From NCBI RefSeq assembly GCF_900109565.1, contig NZ_FNZZ01000006.1, positions 1 through 64,000 on the forward strand: a stretch of DNA of 64,000 nucleotides, given 5' to 3'. How positions within the stretch are numbered: the first letter of the stretch is position 1; every line of letters begins with the position of its first letter. Position numbers and translations under genes: made by a program. The DNA is from Sphingomonas palmae (lineage in GTDB: Bacteria; Pseudomonadota; Alphaproteobacteria; Sphingomonadales; Sphingomonadaceae). Under the pieces are notes generated by a model that ran no database searches, was not told the DNA's origin, and worked only from the letters and a program-made list of their open reading frames with translations. Positions 24,587-33,186 of the stretch are shown one piece after another.

Positions 24587-25385
24587 GGCTGGCGCAACGC
24601 TGTCGCCCGGCTTCGCCGCCGGCGCCTTTCGCCTCGACGGGCGACGCGCGCTGATCACCGGCGGGCGCGGTGCGCTCGCCGAGGCGATGGCGGCGACGCT
24701 CGCTGACCTCGGCTGCGCGGTGGCGCTCGCGTCGCGCAACGGCGAGGAGTGCGCAGGCCTTGCGGCCGACATCGGGCGGCGCTTCGGCGTGCAGGCGATC
24801 GGCATCGCCTGCGACATCGCCGACGAGGAGTCGGTCGAGCGTGCGATCGTCGAGACGATCGACCAGCTCGGTGGGCTCGACATCCTCGTCAACAATGCCG
24901 GCGCATCGTGGTGGGGTCTGCCGCAGGACATCCCGCTCAAGGGCTGGCGCAAGGTCATGGACGTCAACGTGACCGGCACCTTCCTCGCCTGCCGCCACGC
25001 CGCGCGTCACATGATCGCGCAAGGGCAGGGTGCGATCATCAACATCGCCTCGGTCGGCGCCTTCATCTCCTATCGGCCGGGCGAGGGGCAGGTCGTGCCT
25101 TACACGACCAGCAAGGCGGCGATCGTGCATCTGACCAGCGACCTCGCCGCGCAATGGGCGGAGCACGGCATCCGCGTCAACGCGATCGCGCCCGGCTCGA
25201 TCGAGACAGGCATGACCGAGACGCTCGATCCCGCGATCCAGGAAAAGACCCGCGCCGGCATCCTGCTCGGTCGTTTCGGCCGTCCCGACGAGGTGTCGGG
25301 CACGCTCGCGCTGCTCGCCTCGGACGCGGGCAGCTTCATCACCGGACAAACCTTCCTCGTGGACGGGGGACAATCTCTTGGCTGA
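24579..25385 (+). CDS. SDR family oxidoreductase with altered glycine motif
   Basis: This 268-residue SDR retains VNNAG, INIASVGAF with the catalytic Ser, YTTSKAA and TGQTFLVDGG. The cofactor loop is unusual: it reads ITGGRGALAEAM, so the last glycine of TGxxxGxG is Ala. A similar TGGRGxLG loop is known in gluconate 5-dehydrogenase-type SDRs. A 12-residue N-terminal extension precedes the fold. The region between Ser and Tyr is longer than in the other SDRs (ISYRPGEGQVVP). It overlaps both neighbours by 8 bp, indicating coupled translation. It probably acts on a CoA thioester made by the neighbouring ligase, by context only. Confidence 0.88.
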   Translation: MAEAGATLSPGFAAGAFRLDGRRALITGGRGALAEAMAATLADLGCAVALASRNGEECAGLAADIGRRFGVQAIGIACDIADEESVERAIVETIDQLGGLDILVNNAGASWWGLPQDIPLKGWRKVMDVNVTGTFLACRHAARHMIAQGQGAIINIASVGAFISYRPGEGQVVPYTTSKAAIVHLTSDLAAQWAEHGIRVNAIAPGSIETGMTETLDPAIQEKTRAGILLGRFGRPDEVSGTLALLASDAGSFITGQTFLVDGGQSLG

Positions 25386-26871
25386 CTTTTCTGCCGGCGA
25401 TCTCCACTGGAGCGACGACAGCCTGTGGACGCAGTTCGAACGGCTCGCGCAGGCCGACGCGGCCGCGGTGGCGCTGATCGACTGCGACGATCGCCACTGG
25501 AGCCGCGCCGAATTGCAGGAGCGCGCGCACGCCGTCGCGGCTGATCTGCGTGCAGCCGGTGTCGAAGCCGGATCGCGCGTGCTCGTTGCCGGACACAAGC
25601 GCGCGGGCACATTGGCGATCGCGCTCGCCGTGTCGTCGCTCGGTGCTACATTTTGCCCTTACTCGCCCAAGCTGACGCCCGCCGATCGCGCCGTGCTGGA
25701 GGCACGGCTCGGCCACGCGGCGCACGCGCAGGCCGGCAGCGATGATGCCGTGACGATCGAACCGGCGACTAGCCCTGCGGCTGGTGGATCGGCACGCACC
25801 GATGTCGCGCTGATCGGCTTCACCTCGGGTTCGACCGGCGTGCCCAAGGGTGTGATGCACGGCCGCGGCGCGCTCAATTACGCCACGCGCGCGTGCGCCG
25901 CGATTGCGGAGCTTCAACCGGGTGACTCGATCCTCGGCATCGTCCCGCTCGACAGCGCACCCGGCTATACCTTCACCGCGCATTTCGCGCTCTCGCTCGG
26001 CCATCCGCTCGTTATGATCGATCCGTGGGAGCCGTCCGCCGCGATGGACCGCGCGGTCAGGTACAATGGTGGCTGGGCGATCATGGTACCGACGCACCTG
26101 TTCACGATGGTCGAGGCCGCGCGCACGGGCGCTTGGGTAGGCCGGCTGCCGCTGCGGGCCTGTGCAGTCGGTGGCAGCGCGATGACGCCCGAACTGATCG
26201 CCGACGCCGACCGGCTGCTCGGGCTTAAGGCGCTGCGCATGTTCGGCATGTCCGAGTGCATGGGGCACAGCTCGGCGCGTCCTGGCGACCCGCTCGATCG
26301 GCGGCAGAATTTCGACGGTATCCCATTTCCGGGCACGCAGGAGGAAGCGTTCGACGCCAACGAGCAACCGCTGCCGCGCGGCGTGCGCGGGCAGGCGGGC
26401 GTGCGCGGCCCGTCGCTGTTCCTCGGGTATGCCGAGGGACTTGGTACGGGGCAGGAGCGGCTGACCGCCGACGGTTTCTACCTGACCGGCGACGAGATCA
26501 CGCGCGACGACGACGGGTTCGTGAAGGTCGTCGGCCGGATCAAGGATCAGATCATCCGCGGCGGCTTCAACATCGACCCTGCCGAGATCGAGGCAGCGTT
26601 GCTGCGCCATCCCGCCATCGCCGAAGTCGCGGTGGTCGGCGTGCCCGAACGCAAGCTGGGCGAGCAGGCGTGCGCCGTGTGCCGCATCCGCGATGGTGCG
26701 GAGCCGGTGACGTTCGATCAGGTAATCGCGCACCTGCAAGCCGAGGGTCTGTCGCGCAAGAAATGGCCCGAGCATTTGCTGCTGGTCGACCACATGGTCG
26801 TCGGCGCGACGGGCAAGCTCGACAAGAAGGCGATGGCCGCGCACGCGATCAGCACGCTGGTGCCCGCGTGA
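25378..26871 (+). CDS. AMP-forming acyl-CoA ligase
   Basis: This 497-residue ANL-superfamily enzyme carries IGFTSGSTGVPKGVMH, RMFGMSECMGHSS, YLTGDEITRDDDG, VGRIKDQIIRGGFNIDPAEI and the catalytic Lys in VGATGKLDKKAM. It is shorter than the ligase at 5378 and only distantly similar, so the two likely activate different acids, for example the parent compound and a late ring or side-chain fragment. The start codon is TTG (25378-25380) with GGGGGA 8 nt upstream; it overlaps the SDR gene by 8 bp and the following SDR by 4 bp. No signal or membrane segment; cytoplasmic. Confidence 0.92.
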   Translation: MADFSAGDLHWSDDSLWTQFERLAQADAAAVALIDCDDRHWSRAELQERAHAVAADLRAAGVEAGSRVLVAGHKRAGTLAIALAVSSLGATFCPYSPKLTPADRAVLEARLGHAAHAQAGSDDAVTIEPATSPAAGGSARTDVALIGFTSGSTGVPKGVMHGRGALNYATRACAAIAELQPGDSILGIVPLDSAPGYTFTAHFALSLGHPLVMIDPWEPSAAMDRAVRYNGGWAIMVPTHLFTMVEAARTGAWVGRLPLRACAVGGSAMTPELIADADRLLGLKALRMFGMSECMGHSSARPGDPLDRRQNFDGIPFPGTQEEAFDANEQPLPRGVRGQAGVRGPSLFLGYAEGLGTGQERLTADGFYLTGDEITRDDDGFVKVVGRIKDQIIRGGFNIDPAEIEAALLRHPAIAEVAVVGVPERKLGEQACAVCRIRDGAEPVTFDQVIAHLQAEGLSRKKWPEHLLLVDHMVVGATGKLDKKAMAAHAISTLVPA

Positions 26872-27647
26872 GCGTGCCCGCTTTCTCGTTCGACCTGTCG
26901 GGGCGGGTCGCGCTCGTCACCGGCGCATCCTCCGGCCTCGGCCGGCGCTTCGCCACGTTGCTGGCGGCGAGCGGGGCAAAGGTCGTGATCGGCGCGCGTC
27001 GGGTCGAATTGCTGACCGAACTCGCTGACGAGATCGCGGCGTCAGGTGGTGAGGCGCTCGCGGTGACGCTCGATGTCACCGACGAGGCGTCGATCATCGC
27101 GGCCTATGACGCCGCGGCGACGCGATTCGGCCCGGTCGACACCGTGATCGCCAATGCAGGGTTGAACGTCGCGGGCAGTGCGATGGGGCTCAACGTCGAC
27201 GATTTCGACCGCATGGTCTCGGTCAATCTGCGCGGCGTGTTCCTGACCGTGCGGGAAGGCGCGCGCCGCATGGTTGCCGCCGGCGCGCGCGAGCGCGGCA
27301 ACGGCCGTGTCACCATCATCTCCTCCATCACCGCGCACCAGCCCGCGGCCGGCATCGCACCCTATGCCGCGACCAAGGCGGCGGTCGCGCAGATGGGGCG
27401 TTCGCTGGCGAAGGACTGGGCGGGGAAGGGCATCAACGTCAACGTGCTCTGCCCTGGCTATGTCGCGACCGAGATGAACGAGGCGATTTGGGACCAGCCC
27501 GCGGGCGCGGCACTGCTCGCCGGCTTCGCGCGGCCGCGCGTGATGGACGAGGACGCGCTCGACGCGCTGATCCTGTTCCTGTCATCGGATGCCAGCCGCT
27601 TCATGACCGGATCGGTCGTCACGCTGGACGACGGCCAGACGCTCTGA
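26868..27647 (+). CDS. SDR family oxidoreductase
   Basis: This 259-residue classical SDR has TGASSGLGRR, IANAG, TIISSITAHQPAAG with the catalytic Ser, YAATKAAVAQMGR and the C-terminal TGSVVTLDDG. The start is GTG 26868, which overlaps the ligase TGA in GTGA; no ATG gives a sensible N-terminus. The final DDG instead of DGG is slightly unusual. It is the sixth gene of the operon from 22670. It belongs to the same general group as gluconate 5-dehydrogenase-type SDRs, but the substrate is unknown. Confidence 0.9.
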   Translation: MSVPAFSFDLSGRVALVTGASSGLGRRFATLLAASGAKVVIGARRVELLTELADEIAASGGEALAVTLDVTDEASIIAAYDAAATRFGPVDTVIANAGLNVAGSAMGLNVDDFDRMVSVNLRGVFLTVREGARRMVAAGARERGNGRVTIISSITAHQPAAGIAPYAATKAAVAQMGRSLAKDWAGKGINVNVLCPGYVATEMNEAIWDQPAGAALLAGFARPRVMDEDALDALILFLSSDASRFMTGSVVTLDDGQTL

Positions 27648-27705
27648 CGCGCGCCTGATCGGGGCCGCGGTTCCGTCACCGGCTCAAGGTTTTGGAGAAG
27701 ATATC

Positions 27706-28776
27706 GTGACCGACGCCGCCGACAATATCGGCACGACGGCCGTCCGCGCCGGCTTTGCCTTCGACGAGGCCGCGCTTGAGCAGTGGATGCGCGCCAACGT
27801 GCCGGGCTATGCCGGGCCGCTCAGGGTCACGCAGTTCCGCGGTGGTCAGTCGAACCCGACCTACCGGCTCGACACGCCGACGCGCGCCTATGTGCTGCGA
27901 CGCAAGCCGCCGGGCGTGCTGCTGAAGGGAGCGCACGCGATCGAGCGTGAGGCGCGCGTGCTGAGCGCGCTCGGCTCGATCGGCTACCCGGTCGCGCACG
28001 TTCACGCTTTGTGCACCGAGGCCGAGGTGATCGGCACGCCCTTCTACGTCATGGATCTGGTCGAAGGGCGCGTGTTCTGGGACGCGTCGTTCAGCGACGT
28101 GCCCCGAGGTGAGCGCGCGGGTTATTTCGAGGCGATGAACGCCGCGATTGCCGACCTGCACGCGATCGATCCCGCCGCGGTCGGCCTCGCCGACTACGGC
28201 CGCCCCGGCGACTATTTCGCGCGGCAGATCGCGCGCTGGTCGGGGCAGTACCACGCCGACACCGAGGCGGGGCGCGATGCAAACATGGATCGCCTGATCG
28301 ACTGGTTGCACGCCAACGTACCGGCGGGCGACGATGACACGGGCATCATCCACGGCGATTTCCGCTGCGACAACATGATCTTCGAGTCCGCCGGACCGCG
28401 CATCCTCGCGGTGCTCGACTGGGAGCTTTCCACGCTTGGCCACCGCGGCGCCGACTTCGCTTATCATACCATGATGTATCGCATGCCGCCGTACATCGTC
28501 GCGGGCTTGGGCGGTGCGGACGTGGGCGCGCTCGGCTTGCCGAGCGAGGGCGAATACGTCGCGGCTTACTGCGCGCATCGCGGACTCTCGGACCTGCCGA
28601 ACTACGACTTCTACGTCGCGTTCAACTTCTTTCGGCTCGCAGCGATCTTCCACGGGATCAAGGGGCGCGTGCTGCGCGGCTCGGCGGCGTCGGCGCAAGC
28701 GCGGCAGCGCGTCGAAGTATTGCCGGAATTGATGCGACTGGCGTGGGCGCAGGCGGAGCGTGCGGGCACCCGCTGA
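27706..28776 (+). CDS. APH-family kinase, paralogue of the 20136 kinase
   Basis: This 356-residue APH-fold kinase aligns nearly end to end with the kinase at 20136-21212: RGGQSNPTY, YVLRRKPPGVLL, HGDFRCDN (216-223), LDWELSTLG. All catalytic residues are intact. Unlike the first copy, it has no acyl-CoA dehydrogenase next to it; it would have to supply the same dehydrogenase or act on another hydroxyacyl-CoA. It begins at GTG 27706 with GGAG about 8 nt upstream, 58 bp after the SDR, and is followed 31 bp later by the porin gene. Aminoglycoside resistance is excluded by context and by closeness to LvaA/ACAD11-type kinases. Confidence 0.88.
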   Translation: MTDAADNIGTTAVRAGFAFDEAALEQWMRANVPGYAGPLRVTQFRGGQSNPTYRLDTPTRAYVLRRKPPGVLLKGAHAIEREARVLSALGSIGYPVAHVHALCTEAEVIGTPFYVMDLVEGRVFWDASFSDVPRGERAGYFEAMNAAIADLHAIDPAAVGLADYGRPGDYFARQIARWSGQYHADTEAGRDANMDRLIDWLHANVPAGDDDTGIIHGDFRCDNMIFESAGPRILAVLDWELSTLGHRGADFAYHTMMYRMPPYIVAGLGGADVGALGLPSEGEYVAAYCAHRGLSDLPNYDFYVAFNFFRLAAIFHGIKGRVLRGSAASAQARQRVEVLPELMRLAWAQAERAGTR

Positions 28777-28807
28777 CCAGTCTGCGGTGATCAATTGGAG
28801 AGAGTAG

Positions 28808-30208
28808 ATGCGTAACACGATCGATCGCGCTGCGATCGTAGCAGCCGCTGCGCTGGCCGCCTCGGCGCCTGTCGCGGTCGGCGCCCAAACCACGACACAG
28901 GAGGCTGCGCCGTCATCGACACCGGACGTGCAGCCCGCCACCGTCTCCGCCCTGCCCGACGACAGCCAAACGCCGGCGCCGGACCGTTACAAGCGGTTCG
29001 ATGACCTGAGCCTGAAAGGCTGGGCGATCCCCTATCCGAAGGTCGCGGATACGATCCTGGGAGACAAGCTCGGCGTTCGAGACGCCTTGGCCGACATCGG
29101 GATCGGTATATCGCCGATCAATACGGCCAATTTCCAATATGATTTCCTGCAGAATGACCGCGGTTATAAAGGACCTCAGCTTTACAACGGTCAGCGCATC
29201 ACCCGCACCAACACGACGGTCAGCCTGACGGCGACTTATGATCTAGGGCAAGTGGGGCTGAAAGGTGGGCAGCTCGCGACCACCTTCTCCGTCATCAACA
29301 ACAGTTTTCCCGCGGTGAATGGTCCGAAAAAGGTGCGGATCGGTCGCCTGCATTACTACCAGGAGTTGTTCGGCGGCGCGGTCGACTTCAAGCTCGGATA
29401 TATCGACAATACGCAGGAGTTCCTCGGCATCAACGTCGGCGGCAATCTGGCGACCGGTAACCTAGGGCCGCAGGCGACGATCCCGTTCCAGCTCGGCCTC
29501 AGCTACGGCGGGTTTGCGGCGCCCGGGTTCAACCTGCGGGTCAAGTCGAAGAACGGCTTGTACAACAAGATCGGCGTGCAGCGCAGCCTGCCGCCAGGTG
29601 GCGCGGCGGCGGAGAATGCGGTGAACCCAGGCGGTTTCCGCTTCTCCCCGCCTGAAACGGGCGTGCTGATGATCGACGAGGTGGGCTTCAATCGGCCCTC
29701 CGCTGCTGGCGTCAAATCGACCTGGATCCGTGCTGGCGGCATCTACAATACGACGCAGTTCGCCCGCTTCGGTCGTCCGGGCGAGACGCGAGACAATTTC
29801 GCGCTGTTTGCGGCGGCGGATCGGCAGCTGACGCAGGTCGATCCGACCAAGCCGTTCCGCGGTATCTACGCCGGCGGCACGATCAATTATGCACCACCGC
29901 AGCAGAACTTCTACACGCAATATTACGAAGGGCGCTTGTACGCGGTCGGCCTGCTCGCGAGCCGGCCATTCGACCTGGCCTCGCTCGTCTCGACCTTCAA
30001 CGTCTACAGCCCGCAAGGGCTGGCGGCGCGGACGCCGCCGGGACAGGGCAATTACCGCAACACCTTTGCCGTGACCGCCAGCTATGCGCTGCGTGTCAGC
30101 GCGGGTAGCTACCTGCAGCCCGGCCTGGGCGTGACCGTGCACCCGATCTACACGCCGCGCTTCTCGCCTGCGCTGAACGGCTATCTAAGCATCATCACGC
30201 TGTTCTGA
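28808..30208 (+). CDS. OprB-type outer-membrane porin
   Basis: This 466-residue protein has a signal peptide (about 1-26, ending AVGAQ), a linker rich in Thr and Pro, and a beta-barrel of the OprB/carbohydrate-selective porin family. Typical parts are TYDLGQVGLKGGQL, IGRLHYYQELFGGAVDFKLG, RGIYAGGTINY and a C-terminal Phe (YLSIITLF) as needed for insertion by the BAM complex. OprB relatives in non-sugar clusters serve as channels for organic acids. As the last gene of the operon from operator 5, it probably provides passive outer-membrane entry alongside the TonB receptors. Confidence 0.87.
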   Translation: MRNTIDRAAIVAAAALAASAPVAVGAQTTTQEAAPSSTPDVQPATVSALPDDSQTPAPDRYKRFDDLSLKGWAIPYPKVADTILGDKLGVRDALADIGIGISPINTANFQYDFLQNDRGYKGPQLYNGQRITRTNTTVSLTATYDLGQVGLKGGQLATTFSVINNSFPAVNGPKKVRIGRLHYYQELFGGAVDFKLGYIDNTQEFLGINVGGNLATGNLGPQATIPFQLGLSYGGFAAPGFNLRVKSKNGLYNKIGVQRSLPPGGAAAENAVNPGGFRFSPPETGVLMIDEVGFNRPSAAGVKSTWIRAGGIYNTTQFARFGRPGETRDNFALFAAADRQLTQVDPTKPFRGIYAGGTINYAPPQQNFYTQYYEGRLYAVGLLASRPFDLASLVSTFNVYSPQGLAARTPPGQGNYRNTFAVTASYALRVSAGSYLQPGLGVTVHPIYTPRFSPALNGYLSIITLF

Positions 30209-30281
30209 TCTCAGGCGCCTCACGAGCAGCGTCGGCCCGCGCTGCGTCGCCGATTAGCAGATGATCGGCGATAATGAAGCG

Positions 30282-30310
30282 TTGACAGCCGACCGGTCGG
30301 TCGACTAGAT
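30282..30310 (+). promoter_or_regulatory. Operator 6 with promoter for TonB receptor 2
   Basis: Consensus TTGACA (30282-30287) is followed after 2 bp by CGACC-GGTC-GGTCG (30290-30303), the same sequence as operator 4 on its transcribed strand. TAGATC (30306-30311) is a modest -10 at 18 bp. The palindrome fills the promoter spacer. Confidence 0.75.
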
Positions 30311-30319
30311 CGAAGTAAT

Positions 30320-30333
30320 CGACCGACCGGACG
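30320..30333 (+). promoter_or_regulatory. Operator 7 (one mismatch), near +1 of the receptor-2 promoter
   Basis: CGACC-GACC-GGACG differs from the exact palindrome by one base. It lies 30 bp downstream of operator 6, as operator 3 lies 28 bp downstream of operator 4, suggesting cooperative paired sites. Confidence 0.55.
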
Positions 30334-30636
30334 AACGACTCCGGCGATCGTCTCGGGTGAGGATCGTTGAACCGTGGCTTTCGAGCAATCGAACCGTTCG
30401 ACTTCAGTGAAGATGCCGGATCGCGACATCGCGGCGGCGTCCGCCTTTTCCATAACACGCGCGCTCCAGAATTTCAGCAGTCCTGCCGATGCGGTTCAAG
30501 GCGTCGCCGGGGCGCGTGCCATCATGCCGATGCCACAGGCCAGACAGGCGGACGAAGACCCCACGAAAACTCGCCTCGACGACTGTCGCCCCGGCAGCGC
30601 GCGCGAATGGGTCAGGATCAGCAATCGCGAGAACAA

Positions 30637-30656
30637 GGCGGCCCAGAGAGGCCGCC
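30637..30656 (+). other. Leader hairpin upstream of the receptor-2 ribosome binding site
   Basis: GGCGGCC (30637-30643) and GGCCGCC (30650-30656) form a perfect 7-bp G/C stem with loop CAGAGA. The GGAGGAGAG ribosome binding site follows 6 bp later, so the hairpin could influence translation of the receptor. There is no T-tract, so it is not a plain terminator. Confidence 0.5.
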
Positions 30657-30675
30657 GTCATGGAGGAGAGGGTAG

Positions 30676-33186
30676 ATGAAGGCCAAGTGGACGAAGTGCC
30701 TGCTCACGGCAGTCAGTCTGGCGACGCTGTCGACTGCGGCTGCCGCGCAAGCGCAGACTGCGCCGGCGAGCAATCAGCCCGCCATTCCGCCGACGACGCA
30801 GGTGCCGGGCGGTGATGCTGCGCAAGGTTCGGCCAGCACTCCTGCTTCACCGCTTTCCGTCGACCAGCAGGAACAAGCCACCCGTCCGGGTGCCGGCGAC
30901 GGTGGCGAGATCGTGGTGACGGCCCGGCGTCGTGTTGAACGATTGCAGGATGTGCCCGTCGCCGCCACGGTGATCGACCAGCAGCAGATCCGGCAATATG
31001 ACCTGACTTCGGTTGCCAACATCAGGATCGCGGCGCCCGAGATCACGCTCGACCGCGGCTTTACCGGCTCGGCTTCGTCCATCTCGCTGCGTGGTGTCAG
31101 TTCCTCGTCGATCGACGGCGGCGTCGAGCAGTCGGTGCTGCTCGACTTCGACGGCATGGCGATCAGCCGCGGCCGCGTGCTCAACGATGCCCTGTTCGAC
31201 GTGGAGCAATTGAACGTTCTCAAGGGACCGCAGGCGGTGTTCTTCGGCAAGAACTCTCCCGGCGGCGTCGTCTCCATTCGCTCGGCCAATCCCGGCAAGA
31301 CCTTCAACGCCTACGCGCGGACCGGGTACGAATTCACCTCCGACAACCTCCAGGTCGAGGCGGCGGCAGGTGGTCCGCTCGGCAATGGGTTCGGCTTGCG
31401 CGTCGCGGTGTTCGGCAGCAGCAGCGAGGGTTATATCCGCAATCAGGATCGCGGCGTTGTCGACGTGGTGCGCAGCGCCGCGACCGGCAGCACGTTCGTT
31501 CCCGCCGCTTTCTCGCGACTGGGCGCCGAGCGCAAGCTGGCCGGTCGTGTTACGCTTACCTATGACAATGATGCCGGCTTCTCCGCCAATTTCAAGCTGC
31601 TCGCCAGCAGCTATCGCGGCCAGGGAATTCAAAGCTTCAGCGAGATCATGGGCTGTCCCGGCGGGCGCACGAAGCCGGTCACCACAGGAGGCATCGTCGA
31701 TCCGACCGGCGACTGCAAATTGAACGACAAATCGTCGCAAGGCTGGATCTCGCCGCAAATTCTGCAGAACTGGTCTCAGGTCAATCGCTACAACAATGGC
31801 GCGCCGTTCTCGCGCAACAATACGCTGCTGCCGACCTTGACGCTGAACTACGAAGGTGATGCGGTCACGCTGACATCGGTGACCGGTTATTACGACTATG
31901 ATTATGTGAGCCAGGGCAACGCCGACGCGACGTCCTACTCGTACTTCTGGTCGTATAGTAACGAGAAGAACAAGAGCTTCTATCAGGAGGTGCGCGCGAC
32001 GACCTCGTTCGATGGCGCGCTCAACTTCGCTGGCGGCGGTCACTACGAACACAACAAGCGCGATCTGTTCGTTGGCGCGGCGAGCGGGCCACTGCCGCGT
32101 GATCCCGCAACCGGACGTTACAACGCCAACGACAACACGCAGCTCAACAAGTCGAGCGCGTGGTCGGTGTTCGGGCAGGCCGTGCTCAACATCACGCCCA
32201 AACTCGAACTTGCAGGCGGCGCGCGCTACACGCGCCAGCATAACGAGATCAACTCGGGCAACGTATATCGCCACCCGCTCGTGACGGCGCAATTGCCCGC
32301 CGGCGTCCGCATCGTGGGTGAGAAGAGCCAGGACAATATCTCACCCGAGGCGACGCTGACATGGCGGCCCAGCCGCGAGCTGACGCTGTACGGCGCGTAC
32401 AAGACCGGCTTTCTCGCGGGAGGGTTCTCCAACCCGGGCGCGCTCAGCGCGATCACGACGATTGATACGCTCAGCTTCGACGAGGAAACGGTCGACGGCT
32501 TCGAGATCGGCGCGAAATCGACGCTGATGAACGGCCGCCTGACCGCGAACCTGACCGGCTATCGCTACATCTACAAGGGGCTGCCGCTGACCTCGATCCT
32601 CGCGGTGTCGGCGAATACGCTGACCTATGTGACGCAGAATGCGGCCAACACGGTCGCGCAGGGTATCGAGTTCGAGACTGCATACCGCGCGGCGGGCGGT
32701 CTGACGCTGCGTGGAACAGCCTCGTATAACGACGCGCATTACGATCGCTTCCCCGGCGCGCAATGCTATACCGGGCAAACGGCCGCGCAAGGTTGCGTGG
32801 CTACCGGCAACACCACGTCGCAGGATCTTTCGGGACGCCAGGTCTATCGTGCGCCGAAGTTCATCGGCACCGCAGGTGTGTTGAAGACCTTCGACCTCAC
32901 CCCCGACGTGGCCACCACGCTCAATGCCGATGTCCGCTATACGACGGGCTATTACAGCGGCCTGAACCTCAATCCGGTGTCGTACCAGGACGGCTTCCTG
33001 ACCCTGAACGCGGGCGCGCGGTTCGACATGGAGGGAGGTCGCTACTCGATCGCGCTGATCGGGCGCAACCTGACCAATCGCCGCTACGCCACGATCGGCA
33101 TCGACAAGCCCGGCGGCAGTGGCGAGGTCTACACCGTCGCCGGCGAGCCGCGCGCGGTCGTGCTGCAGCTGGAGACGAAGTTCTGA
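30676..33186 (+). CDS. TonB-dependent outer-membrane receptor 2
   Basis: This 836-residue receptor has a signal peptide (about 1-25, ending AAAQAQ), a long Pro/Ala/Thr linker, the TonB box/plug start at about 77 (GGEIVVTARRRVERLQDVPV), plug motifs SLRGVSSSSIDGG and NVLKGPQAVFFGKNSPGG, and a barrel ending in QLETKF with the terminal Phe. GGAGGAGAG precedes the ATG by 5 nt. It belongs to the same broad class as receptor 1 but is not a close copy. Its stop overlaps the FAD dehydrogenase ATG by one base (TGATG), so uptake and a first oxidation are made from one message. It is controlled by operators 6 and 7. Confidence 0.94.
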   Translation: MKAKWTKCLLTAVSLATLSTAAAAQAQTAPASNQPAIPPTTQVPGGDAAQGSASTPASPLSVDQQEQATRPGAGDGGEIVVTARRRVERLQDVPVAATVIDQQQIRQYDLTSVANIRIAAPEITLDRGFTGSASSISLRGVSSSSIDGGVEQSVLLDFDGMAISRGRVLNDALFDVEQLNVLKGPQAVFFGKNSPGGVVSIRSANPGKTFNAYARTGYEFTSDNLQVEAAAGGPLGNGFGLRVAVFGSSSEGYIRNQDRGVVDVVRSAATGSTFVPAAFSRLGAERKLAGRVTLTYDNDAGFSANFKLLASSYRGQGIQSFSEIMGCPGGRTKPVTTGGIVDPTGDCKLNDKSSQGWISPQILQNWSQVNRYNNGAPFSRNNTLLPTLTLNYEGDAVTLTSVTGYYDYDYVSQGNADATSYSYFWSYSNEKNKSFYQEVRATTSFDGALNFAGGGHYEHNKRDLFVGAASGPLPRDPATGRYNANDNTQLNKSSAWSVFGQAVLNITPKLELAGGARYTRQHNEINSGNVYRHPLVTAQLPAGVRIVGEKSQDNISPEATLTWRPSRELTLYGAYKTGFLAGGFSNPGALSAITTIDTLSFDEETVDGFEIGAKSTLMNGRLTANLTGYRYIYKGLPLTSILAVSANTLTYVTQNAANTVAQGIEFETAYRAAGGLTLRGTASYNDAHYDRFPGAQCYTGQTAAQGCVATGNTTSQDLSGRQVYRAPKFIGTAGVLKTFDLTPDVATTLNADVRYTTGYYSGLNLNPVSYQDGFLTLNAGARFDMEGGRYSIALIGRNLTNRRYATIGIDKPGGSGEVYTVAGEPRAVVLQLETKF

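Larger units (their letters stand above)
30209..30675. other. 467-bp regulatory region and long leader of TonB receptor 2
   Basis: The left end has a weak hairpin after the porin gene (GCAGCG 30226-30231 with CGCTGC 30240-30245). Operators 6 and 7 and a promoter occupy 30282-30333, predicting transcription from about 30318 and a leader near 358 nt. A GTG-started frame of 101 codons (30374-30679) ends in ATGA on the receptor start codon; its product resembles nothing I know and other frames are equally open. A leader hairpin sits at 30637-30656. Confidence 0.5.

Noticed and set aside
30404..30661. 85-codon minus-strand frame in the receptor-2 leader
   Set aside because: No ribosome binding site, no known family and overlapping open frames on the other strand; treated as chance.
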